From NCBI GenBank assembly GCA_036263155.1, contig DATAHN010000005.1:1-20846 (forward strand): a stretch of DNA of 20,846 nucleotides, in the 5' to 3' direction. Each line of letters opens with the position of its first letter. The stretch's first letter is position 1. The notes under the pieces are model-generated. The model was not told where the DNA came from. It did no database searches and was given only the letters and a program-made list of their open reading frames with translations. Position numbers and translations under genes: made by a program. Positions 13,272 through 19,976 of this stretch are shown here, one piece after another. This stretch comes from DASUBN01 sp036263155. GTDB lineage: Bacteria > Pseudomonadota > Gammaproteobacteria > Natronospirales > REEB76.

Positions 13272-14531
13272 TTAGTCGAGGGTCAGGGCCATCGCCTGTA
13301 AATTTATGGTGTAGGAGCGGTAGTCCCGGAACGCATCCTGCCCGATGTTGCACTGGATATAGTCTGCCGGGAGCACCTTGTCGGTGAAGACCTCGACCCG
13401 GTTCAGGGTCACGCGCCGCCCCGCCAGCCGGATCTGCAGGTCCTGCAGGCGGTAGGCCTTGTGGGTCCGGACGCCGCCGGCGCCGCCGCTGCGGGCGAAG
13501 TGCGCCTTGCCCGCCTTCTCGATGTCGTCCTTGTACAGGTCGTAGTAGGACTTGTAGAACACCGTGCGGTCCGCGCCGGTATCCACGCGGCACAGCGCCT
13601 CGTGGTCTCCCACCTGGATCTTGGTGAGGATGTCGTTGCCGTCCAGCGCGATGTTGTAGACGCGGCGGGTGGGCGCGTCCTTGGGCACGTCGATCACATG
13701 GCCGCGGCCGACCTTGACCGCGCCGAGCCCCGCGAAGACGGGATACCCCAGCAGTCCCCGGATCTGGAAGTCGCCGAAGGTGAAGGCCGAGTCCGGCATC
13801 ACCAGGAACACCACGTTGTCGTACTGCACGTTGCCGAGCAGCATCGAGGGTGCCACCGCCACGTCCGCCGTCACCACCGAGCCGTTGCTGCTGCCCACCT
13901 GCACGCCGGCGGGGATGATCTTGAGCTTGAGCCGCTCGGCTTCCGAGCGGATCAGCATCGAGAAGTTCGCGCCGCTGTCCAGTGCGTAGCAGGGGTCCAC
14001 GCCGATCGTCACCGGGATGCAGTAGCCTCGCTTGCTGTCCGGCGCCAGGATGATGTGGGAGTCGCCGCTGTGCCGCACCTGCAGCGCCGGGGTGCCACTC
14101 AGGGCCCCGAGCAGGCGCGCATCGTTCTGCGCGTCAGCGAGCCGCGCATCGCCCTTGCGTTCGTAGAGGTCGATGAGCGTACGGGCGGTGTCCAGCGCGC
14201 CGGCATAGTCGTGCAGCTGCCGGTCGTTCTGCATGCGCATCTTGAGCAGGAATGGCATCAGCGCGGTGTCGATGTTGTTGGCCAGCATCGGGTCGATGAG
14301 CCGGTTCGCCGCCGCCGGCTGGTTGAAGGCGGAGAGCACCGCGGCGGTGTAGAAGCGCTTCTGCTCGGAGTCCGGGCCCTTGTCCGCCGCCACCATGGCG
14401 CGCAGGGTGAAGAAGTCGTGGGCCGCGTACACCCGCGCGTAGTCCGCGCCCGGGTCGGCCAGGGCCTGGCCGCACAGGAGGGACGATGCCAGGGCGAGGG
14501 CCCGGGCGAGCAGGGAACAAAGTCGTGGCAT
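13272..14531 (-). CDS. Exported two-lobed retropepsin-like aspartyl protease
   Basis: A 419-residue exported protein: signal peptide ending near QALA (residue 25), then an alpha-helical region (about 27-145), then two tandem retropepsin-like barrels. The first carries CYALDSGANFSML (DSG at 185-187) and ends in GLLGYPVF; the second carries CRVDTGADRTVF (DTG at 317-319) and ends in CNIGQDAF. Each retropepsin lobe normally provides one catalytic Asp and must dimerise, so this chain could form a complete pepsin-like site by itself. The helical N-terminal part, with repeated AL/DA helices, may be a TPR-like scaffold. No Shine-Dalgarno is evident before the ATG. It is divergent from the chalcone-isomerase-like gene. 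Protease activity is inferred from the motifs only. Confidence 0.87.
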   Translation of the reverse strand: MPRLCSLLARALALASSLLCGQALADPGADYARVYAAHDFFTLRAMVAADKGPDSEQKRFYTAAVLSAFNQPAAANRLIDPMLANNIDTALMPFLLKMRMQNDRQLHDYAGALDTARTLIDLYERKGDARLADAQNDARLLGALSGTPALQVRHSGDSHIILAPDSKRGYCIPVTIGVDPCYALDSGANFSMLIRSEAERLKLKIIPAGVQVGSSNGSVVTADVAVAPSMLLGNVQYDNVVFLVMPDSAFTFGDFQIRGLLGYPVFAGLGAVKVGRGHVIDVPKDAPTRRVYNIALDGNDILTKIQVGDHEALCRVDTGADRTVFYKSYYDLYKDDIEKAGKAHFARSGGAGGVRTHKAYRLQDLQIRLAGRRVTLNRVEVFTDKVLPADYIQCNIGQDAFRDYRSYTINLQAMALTLD

Positions 14532-14642
14532 GCATTGATTTTAACCCGCCACCGGGCGGCAGGTGCACCGTCAAAAGCCGTGTTCGGCAGGCGAAAGTGC
14601 TAGTCTGTCGTGCACAGGACCATCCCATCCAGGAGCCCAGCC

Positions 14643-15197
14643 ATGCGCCTGACCGCCTTCATCCTCGTGGGCCTCGCCTTCTGTTCCAGTGCCGGGGCCG
14701 CGACCCTCGCCGGCGTGGACGTGCCCGACACCGCCCAGGTGGCAGGTAGCGACCTCACGCTCAACGGCGTGGGCCTGCGCAAGAAGTTCTTCATCAAAAT
14801 CTACGTGGGCGGCCTTTACCTGCCCCAGAAGAGCGCGGACGCAGACGCCATCGTCGCCGCGGCCGGCCCGGATCGCGTCCTGATGCACATGATCTACGCG
14901 GTGGACAAGGGCCAGTTCGCCGATGCCTGGCACGACGACTTCAAGGGCAACAACAAGGACGCCTATGCCGCCCTGCATGACCAGGTGGAGCGGTTCATCG
15001 GCTTCTTCAGCGACAGCAAGAAGGACGATGTCATCACCATGGATTACGTCCCGGGCCAGGGCACGCAGGTGAGCTGGAACGGGGCGCTGCGCGGCACCAT
15101 TCCCGGTGAGGATTTCCACAAAGCGCTGCTCAAGGTGTTCCTGGGTCCGAATCCTCCGACCTCGGACCTTAAGGACGGCATGCTCGGCAAGGACTGA
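14643..15197 (+). CDS. Exported chalcone isomerase-like (CHI-fold) protein
   Basis: A 184-residue protein of the bacterial chalcone-isomerase-like family, which shares the plant fold but is not known to act on flavonoids and may bind fatty acids. The signal peptide ends after SSAGA (about residue 19). The family pattern is seen in LNGVGLRKKFFIKIYVGGLY, in the middle helices (HDQVERFIGFF) and in the C-terminal strand and loop GALRGTIPGEDFHKALLKVFLG. An upstream in-frame ATG at 14610 would spoil the signal peptide; ATG at 14643 has AGGAG seven bases before it and is chosen. The lipoprotein gene follows after six bases and is probably cotranscribed. Confidence 0.88.
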   Translation: MRLTAFILVGLAFCSSAGAATLAGVDVPDTAQVAGSDLTLNGVGLRKKFFIKIYVGGLYLPQKSADADAIVAAAGPDRVLMHMIYAVDKGQFADAWHDDFKGNNKDAYAALHDQVERFIGFFSDSKKDDVITMDYVPGQGTQVSWNGALRGTIPGEDFHKALLKVFLGPNPPTSDLKDGMLGKD

Positions 15198-15203
15198 GCG
15201 CCT

Positions 15204-15752
15204 ATGCGGCATGGACTTCCCGTGTTGGCCATCCTGGCCTTCCTGTCAGGTTGCGCCACGCCACCGAAGGATGCACCGGCGTTCTCAGTGGCGGCGCTCC
15301 CGGACGATCCCGCCTTCGCGGAGCTCGTCGTGTACCGGCAGATGGTGCCGCCTCTGGCCTACAAGTCCACCGTGTCGGTGAACGGCGTGGAGGCGGTGGA
15401 GATGCCGAACGACGGTTTTGCCGTCATCCCGGTGAAGCCCGGCCATATCTCCGTGAAGAACGACTGGTCCTTCGCCGCCGGCAATCCGGCAGGCGCGGTG
15501 GATATCGAGGTGGAAGCCGGCCACCGGTATTACTTCGAGGTCACCTACGTCGGCGGGGGCAACCCTGTCAGCCTCGCCGTCAACATGGCCTCTTTCCACA
15601 CCGGCGTGCAGGGCCGCGGCTTCGATTTCGAGGAAGAGGCGCAGGCCTTGCCGGTGCTGACCAAGTGCTGCCGTGCCGTCGCCCTGGATGAGGATTACGT
15701 GCCGCCGGATCCCGCGCCGAGCGACATCCCCACGACCGACGTCGATCCTTAG
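15204..15752 (+). CDS. DUF2846-like lipoprotein
   Basis: A 182-residue predicted lipoprotein with lipobox LSGC (C17). The body resembles DUF2846 proteins: a beta-rich domain starting AELVVYRQMVPPLAYKSTV, then SVNGVEAVEMPNDGFAVIPVKPGHISV and VEAGHRYYFEVTYVGGG, the pattern of a small substrate- or carbohydrate-binding sandwich. A CC pair (TKCCRAV) follows, and the tail is acidic and proline-rich. Function unknown. The gene starts six bases after the CHI-like gene, with AAGGA inside the end of that gene serving as ribosome site. Its stop overlaps the cysQ stop on the opposite strand by four bases. Confidence 0.8.
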   Translation: MRHGLPVLAILAFLSGCATPPKDAPAFSVAALPDDPAFAELVVYRQMVPPLAYKSTVSVNGVEAVEMPNDGFAVIPVKPGHISVKNDWSFAAGNPAGAVDIEVEAGHRYYFEVTYVGGGNPVSLAVNMASFHTGVQGRGFDFEEEAQALPVLTKCCRAVALDEDYVPPDPAPSDIPTTDVDP

Positions 15753-16546
15753 AGGTAGCTGCGCCAGTCCCGCGAGCCGTCGGCGTACGCGATGAAGTGT
15801 TCGTTGAGCAGCGAGTCCTTGCTGTTATAGGGCAGCGGTTTCCCATCCATGCCGATCACCTGGCCGCCGGCGGCCAGCAGCACCGCGTGGCCGGCGCCCG
15901 TGTCCCATTCCGAGGTGGGGCCAAGGCGGGGATACACGTCCGCCGCGCCTTCCGCCACCAGGCAGAACTTCAGGGAGCTGCCACGGGACACGGTCTCATG
16001 AGGGCCGAGCTTCGCAAGGTAGCCGTCCAGCAGCGGCCCGCGGTGGGAGCGGCTCGCCACCACCTTCACCGGCGCATTGGGCACGAGCTTCCTCGCCTTG
16101 ATCGGCGCGGCCTGGCCGTCCTTGTCGCGGCGGAACGCGCCCACGCCCACGCAGCCGTAGTAGGAGAGGCCGTTCACCGGCACGTACACCACGCCCGCCA
16201 CCGGCGCGCCGTCCTGGATCAGCGCGATGTTCACGGTGAAGTCGCCGTTGCGGTTTATGAACTCCTTGGTGCCATCCAGGGGGTCCACCAGCCAGTAACT
16301 GCTCCAGCGGCGGCGTTCCTCGAACGGGATACCGGCGGATTCCTCCGACAGCACCGGCAGGTCCGGCGTGATGCGCTTCAGGTCCGCCACGATGACCTTG
16401 TGGGCGGCGAGGTCCGCGTCGGTGACGGGGGACTTGTCATCCTTCATCGCCACGTCGAAGTCGGTGCCGTACACCTGCATGATCTGCTGCCCGGCGGAGC
16501 GGGCGATGTCGAGCAGGGGGCTGAGCAGCTTCTCGTCGGCGTTCAC
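15749..16546 (-). CDS. cysQ: 3'(2'),5'-bisphosphate nucleotidase CysQ
   Basis: CysQ removes the 3'-phosphate from PAP/PAPS, a by-product of sulfate assimilation that otherwise inhibits exonucleases; cytoplasmic or membrane-associated. The 265-residue product (E. coli 246) belongs to the inositol-monophosphatase-like lithium-sensitive phosphatases. Visible motifs are SPVTDADLAAH, LSEESAGIPFEER (first metal glutamates), WLVDPLDGTKEF (the DPxDGT metal-binding signature) and the C-terminal WDTGAGHAVLLAAGG. Translation starts at GTG (complement of 16544-16546) with GAGG five bases upstream. It is divergent from yrfG, with 50 bases between starts and an overlapping palindromic -10 region. Confidence 0.96.
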   Translation of the reverse strand: MNADEKLLSPLLDIARSAGQQIMQVYGTDFDVAMKDDKSPVTDADLAAHKVIVADLKRITPDLPVLSEESAGIPFEERRRWSSYWLVDPLDGTKEFINRNGDFTVNIALIQDGAPVAGVVYVPVNGLSYYGCVGVGAFRRDKDGQAAPIKARKLVPNAPVKVVASRSHRGPLLDGYLAKLGPHETVSRGSSLKFCLVAEGAADVYPRLGPTSEWDTGAGHAVLLAAGGQVIGMDGKPLPYNSKDSLLNEHFIAYADGSRDWRSYL

Positions 16547-16577
16547 GCGGGCCTCGGGGGTAAGGTGGCGGGAGGGC

Positions 16578-16590
16578 GGTATATGATACC
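16578..16590. promoter_or_regulatory. Palindromic -10 region between cysQ and yrfG
   Basis: GGTAT-ATG-ATACC contains TATGAT (16582-16587) reading towards yrfG and TATCAT reading towards cysQ. The yrfG ATG is nine bases after the hexamer and has no Shine-Dalgarno. The two -10 sites overlap, so polymerase could not occupy both at once. -35 elements are not convincing. Confidence 0.35.
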
Positions 16591-16596
16591 GGCTCC

Positions 16597-17268
16597 ATGC
16601 AGCCCGTCACCCACAGCCTCCCCGATTGGTCGCAAGTCGAGAGCGTGTTCCTGGACATGGACGGCACGCTCCTGGACCTGCACTTCGACAACCACTTCTG
16701 GCTGGAGCACATCCCGCTGCGCTACGGCGAGCGGCTGGGCCTGTCCAAGGAGGCGGCGCTGGAGGCGCTCACGCCGCGCTTCCGGGCGGTGGAGGGGACC
16801 CTGGCCTGGTATTCCCTGGACTACTGGTCCCGCGAGCTGGACATGGACGTGGTGACCCTGAAGCGCGAGGTGGATCACCTGATCCGGGTGCTGCCCCACG
16901 CCGAGGATTTCCTCCGGGCGGTGCGGGCCGCCGGCAAGCGCCTGGTGCTGGTGACCAACGCCCACGCGCCGGTGCTGGAGATGAAGATGGAGCGCACGGG
17001 CCTGGACGCGCACTTCGACAACATCATCTCCTCCCATTCCCTGGGCAACCCCAAGGAGACGGCGGAGTTCTGGCACAGCCTTCAGGAGGCCGAGCCCTTC
17101 GACCCAAACTGCACCCTGTTCGCCGACGACAGCCTGGCGGTGCTGCGGGCGGCGCGGGGCTATGGGATCCGCCACATCGTGGCCATGCGCAAGCCTGATT
17201 CCAGGCGCCCAGCCAGGGAAATCCTGGATTTCCCTTCTATCGAGACTTTTGCGGAATTGATGCCGTAG
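16597..17268 (+). CDS. yrfG: GMP/IMP nucleotidase YrfG (HAD superfamily)
   Basis: A 223-residue haloacid dehalogenase-fold phosphatase matching YrfG, which dephosphorylates purine 5'-monophosphates such as GMP and IMP. Motif I is FLDMDGTLLDL, with nucleophile D20 and acid D22, and continues as HFDNHFW, a YrfG-specific signature. Motif II is LVLVTNAH, the motif III lysine is in GNPKETAEFW, and motif IV is LFADDSLAVLRAA. A helical cap occupies about residues 30-95. No signal peptide. It is divergent from cysQ, and these two are neighbours in other gammaproteobacteria as well; both dephosphorylate nucleotides. It ends three bases from the stop of the methyltransferase-like gene on the other strand. 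Confidence 0.93.
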   Translation: MQPVTHSLPDWSQVESVFLDMDGTLLDLHFDNHFWLEHIPLRYGERLGLSKEAALEALTPRFRAVEGTLAWYSLDYWSRELDMDVVTLKREVDHLIRVLPHAEDFLRAVRAAGKRLVLVTNAHAPVLEMKMERTGLDAHFDNIISSHSLGNPKETAEFWHSLQEAEPFDPNCTLFADDSLAVLRAARGYGIRHIVAMRKPDSRRPAREILDFPSIETFAELMP

Positions 17269-17271
17269 GCA

Positions 17272-17844
17272 TCAGATCAAGAAGGGGATCAGCGTCTTGG
17301 TCTGCTTGCGGTAATCGGCGTACTTCGCGCCGAAATGCTGATCCATCACCTTCTCTTCCAGCCGGATCTTGTGCGCGAAGATGGCGAGCATCAGAGCGAT
17401 GGCGAAGAGATCGCCCATCCACCCCAGAGCCAGGGTCGTACCCGTGAAGGCGAACAGCACACCGGTGTAGATGGGGTGGCGCACGAAGCGGTAGGGGCCG
17501 CGGGTCACCAGTTCATGGTTTTCCTTGATGGTGACCCTACCGCTCCAGTTGGTCCCTAGCGTGTGGCGCGCCCAGAAGGCCAGGCACACGCCGCACAGCA
17601 ACAGGAAGACGCCGGCTGCATACAGAAGCCTGTCATCCGGCAGTATGCGCCGGCCGAAGAAAGGCCCCAGCCACCAGGGCGCCAGCAGCAGCACGAAGCC
17701 CAACAGCAAGCCCATGAACACGGGGACGCGGGTGAGGAGGGGTTCCTTGGAGGCGGCGCGCTTCACGCCGCGGGCCGAGATGATCCAGTAAGCCTCCCAG
17801 AGTATCCAGACTGCTGCGATCACCCAGTAGCTCCACTCGGACAT
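17272..17844 (-). CDS. Isoprenylcysteine carboxyl methyltransferase-like integral membrane protein
   Basis: A 190-residue inner-membrane protein of the ICMT/PEMT-like family. Hydrophobic segments are seen at about residues 5-23, 40-62, 74-92 and a pair around 128-155. The SAM-binding C-terminal signature is intact: ELVTRGPYRFVRHPIYTG, then RLEEKVMDQHFGAKYADY. Bacteria do not prenylate proteins at C-terminal cysteine, so the real substrate is a small lipophilic or isoprenoid-type molecule or is unknown. No clear ribosome site is seen. It lies downstream of rhlB on the same strand, separated by repeat A4. Confidence 0.9.
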   Translation of the reverse strand: MSEWSYWVIAAVWILWEAYWIISARGVKRAASKEPLLTRVPVFMGLLLGFVLLLAPWWLGPFFGRRILPDDRLLYAAGVFLLLCGVCLAFWARHTLGTNWSGRVTIKENHELVTRGPYRFVRHPIYTGVLFAFTGTTLALGWMGDLFAIALMLAIFAHKIRLEEKVMDQHFGAKYADYRKQTKTLIPFLI

Positions 17845-17887
17845 CGCGTCATATCCTTAGCTTTCTTTGCCGAACCCAGGAACTTCG

Positions 17888-18015
17888 GTAAAAGCGTCGC
17901 GAGCCGAAGCAGAACGAGGCGCACGAGGCGAGCAGGAGGGAGTGCACTCCTGGTGTGCATGACCGACTGCGAGTCCGAAGTGCAACGATGTTATGCGAGG
18001 CGCAGCAGCTTTTAC
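17888..18015 (-). repeat. Structured dispersed repeat, copy A4
   Basis: 128-bp foldback on the minus strand, beginning on the final G of the rhlB TAG. Outer stem GTAAAAGC pairs perfectly with GCTTTTAC (plus-strand positions 18008-18015 and 17888-17895). The second stem is at 17990-17997 with 17908-17915 (two mismatches), then 17980-17983 with 17921-17924 (GCAC with GTGC), and the apical stem TGCAC with GTGCA at 17943-17947 and 17955-17959 around a 7-base loop. It is very similar to copy A2. Confidence 0.9.
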
Positions 18016-19349
18016 TAGCGGCGGCCGCGGCCCCCGCCGCTGCGGCCACGCCCGCCGCCGCCACCGCGCCGACCGCCGCCACGCCCGCCACCGCCGCCGC
18101 CGCGCCCCCCGCCGTGATGGATGGGGCGGTGGCGCTCGCGCTTCTCGGGCGGCGCCAGCTCCGGCAGCATGTCCACGCTCAGGGCCTCGCGCGGGATGGA
18201 GTGGCCGATGTACCGCTCGATGTCCGGCAGCGAGAAGGAGTACTCCTCGCAGGCGAAGCTGATGGCGTCGCCGAAGGCGCCGGCGCGGGCGGTGCGGCCG
18301 ATGCGGTGCACGTAGTCTTCCGCGTCCTGCGGCAGGTCGTAGTTGACGACGTGGCTCACGTCCGGGATGTGCAGGCCGCGGGAGGCGACGTCCGTGGTCA
18401 CCAGGATCGGCAGCTCGCCGCCGGTGAACTCGCGCAGGAGGCGCAGGCGCTTATTCTGCGGCACGTCGCCCGAGAGCACCTCGCTCTTGTAGCCGTTGCC
18501 GTTCAGCATCGCCACCACGTCCTCCGCCACCCGCTTGGTGTTCACGAACACCATGGTGCGGTGTGGGTCGATCTTGCGCAGCAGGCCGATGAGCAGCGGC
18601 AGCTTCTCGTTGCCGGCGGGGAAGTAGAGGCTCTGGCGCACGTTGTCAGCGGTCACCTTGTCCGGCTCGATGCGCACGAACTCGGCGTTGTTCATGTGTT
18701 CGTAGGAGAGCTCCAGCACCCGGTGCGAGAGCGTGGCCGAGAACAGCATGGAGAGGCGCTGGGTGGGGTGCGGCAGGCGGCGCAGGAGGAAGCGCACGTC
18801 GGCGATGAAGCCCATGTCGAACATGCGGTCCGCCTCGTCCAGCACCAGCACCTCGGTGTTGTGCAGGTCGAACACGTGCTGCTTCATGTAGTCGATGAGC
18901 CGGCCCGGCGTGCCGATCAGCACGTCCACACCCTCGGCCACGCGGTTGCGCTGCTTCTCGTAGTCCTCGCCGCCGTATACCACCGCCATGGAGAGCCCGG
19001 TGTGCGCGCCGAGCACCAGCGCGTCCTTGTGGATCTGCACCGCCAGCTCGCGGGTGGGCGCGATCACGAGTGCGCGCGGCTGGTTCTGCCTGCGGTCGGC
19101 GGGCGAGGGACGGGTGAGGAGGCGGTTGAAGAGGGCGAGCAGGAACGCGGCGGTCTTGCCGGTGCCGGTCTGCGCCTGGCCGGCGACGTCTCGGCCCGCC
19201 AGTGCGATGGGCAGCGTCTCGGCCTGGATGGGGGTGCAGCCCTTGAAGCCGGCCTCCCGGACGCTCTGCAATAGGGGTTCGGCCAGGTTCAGGGACTCGA
19301 ATTTAAGGTCGCTCAATTTGCTTCCAGTAGGGTATTCCGGGGCTTGCAT
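18015..19349 (-). CDS. rhlB: DEAD-box ATP-dependent RNA helicase RhlB
   Basis: An ATP-dependent RNA-unwinding enzyme; in E. coli RhlB is the helicase of the RNase E degradosome. From the ATG at 19349 the product is 444 residues. Motifs in order: Q motif with F17 and CTPIQ (38-42), Walker A AQTGTGKT (59-66), PTRELA, TPGRL, DEAD (171-174), LFSATL, TTDVASRGLHIPDV and HRIGRTARAG, followed by the RhlB-typical FACEEYSFSLPDIERYIGHSIP. The last 32 residues (18018-18113) contain only Gly (22), Arg (9) and one Ser, an RG-rich RNA-binding tail. The start is uncertain: ATG 19349 has GGAG only one base away; a TTG at codon 12, preceded by GGAA at six bases, and an upstream in-frame ATG at 19442 are alternatives. 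The divergent partner is trxA, followed by rho, as in E. coli. Confidence 0.95.
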   Translation of the reverse strand: MQAPEYPTGSKLSDLKFESLNLAEPLLQSVREAGFKGCTPIQAETLPIALAGRDVAGQAQTGTGKTAAFLLALFNRLLTRPSPADRRQNQPRALVIAPTRELAVQIHKDALVLGAHTGLSMAVVYGGEDYEKQRNRVAEGVDVLIGTPGRLIDYMKQHVFDLHNTEVLVLDEADRMFDMGFIADVRFLLRRLPHPTQRLSMLFSATLSHRVLELSYEHMNNAEFVRIEPDKVTADNVRQSLYFPAGNEKLPLLIGLLRKIDPHRTMVFVNTKRVAEDVVAMLNGNGYKSEVLSGDVPQNKRLRLLREFTGGELPILVTTDVASRGLHIPDVSHVVNYDLPQDAEDYVHRIGRTARAGAFGDAISFACEEYSFSLPDIERYIGHSIPREALSVDMLPELAPPEKRERHRPIHHGGGRGGGGGGRGGGRRGGGGGRGRSGGGRGRR

Positions 19350-19562
19350 TCTCCGGAGGGTTGGGCTCAAAATACCCGAAATGCCTTTGACGTCTGCGCC
19401 TTGCGCGGGCTGTTTTTCCAAGCAATCACCAGGTTTTTCCACCCAGCGCTGCGAGCAAGCCGCGATATTGTGCCTTAATGGGCACCGTCCGTCACATCAT
19501 CCCGCCGGCCCCTCGGAATATCACCGCACCCGCAGCCCTGAACACCCGAATACGAGCCATCC

Positions 19563-19569
19563 AAGGAGG
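19563..19569 (+). promoter_or_regulatory. Ribosome binding site that fixes the trxA start
   Basis: AAGGAGG is ten bases upstream of the GTG at 19580. The frame is open further upstream to an ATG at 19478, but that extension has no family similarity and would bury this strong site inside the gene. Confidence 0.85.
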
Positions 19570-19579
19570 CTTTTCCACC

Positions 19580-19906
19580 GTGAGCGACCAGATCGTCTAT
19601 ACCAGCGATGCCAACTTCCAGAAAGACGTGCTCAGCTCCGATGTCCCCGTACTGGTGGACTATTGGGCCGAGTGGTGCGGACCCTGCAAGATGATCGCCC
19701 CGATCCTCGACGAGATCGCCGGCGACTACCAGGGCAAGCTCAAGATCGCCAAGGTCAACGTCGACGAGAACCAGCAGGTCACCCAGAAATACGGCATCCG
19801 CAGCATCCCGACGCTCATGATCTTCAAGGGCGGCTCGGTGCAGGCCCAGAAGGTCGGCGCCATGTCCAAGTCGCAGCTCGCTGCCTTCATCGAGACGAAC
19901 CTATAA
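19580..19906 (+). CDS. trxA: Thioredoxin 1
   Basis: The general cytoplasmic disulfide reductase: it reduces ribonucleotide reductase, PAPS reductase and other proteins and is itself recharged by thioredoxin reductase. The 108-residue product aligns along its full length with E. coli thioredoxin. The active site WCGPC has cysteines at 33 and 36, the same numbers as in E. coli, with DYWAEWCGPCKMIAPILDEI around it and the cis-proline in IRSIPTLMIF. It starts at GTG with a strong AAGGAGG. Gene order rhlB (divergent), trxA, rho is conserved with enterobacteria. PAPS reductase releases PAP, the substrate of CysQ encoded 3 kb away. 70 bases separate it from rho. Confidence 0.98.
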   Translation: MSDQIVYTSDANFQKDVLSSDVPVLVDYWAEWCGPCKMIAPILDEIAGDYQGKLKIAKVNVDENQQVTQKYGIRSIPTLMIFKGGSVQAQKVGAMSKSQLAAFIETNL

Positions 19907-19976
19907 CCCAATGACCATCGCACACCCACCCCCGCCCGGTTCCCGCCTGGCACATAAACCCGAGAATGAAACTCAT

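Noticed and set aside
18018..18113. GC-rich triplet-like repeat as an independent repeat element
   Set aside because: It codes in frame for the Gly/Arg tail of RhlB; the periodicity comes from glycine and arginine codons.
17955..19274. 439-residue plus-strand open frame opposite rhlB with an Ala/Pro-rich start
   Set aside because: It is the complement of rhlB and its Gly/Arg repeat; composition is low-complexity and no motif is present.
19478..19579. N-terminal extension of thioredoxin from the ATG at 19478
   Set aside because: The extra 34 residues are unlike any thioredoxin, are not a signal peptide, and contain the ribosome binding site of the GTG start at 19580.
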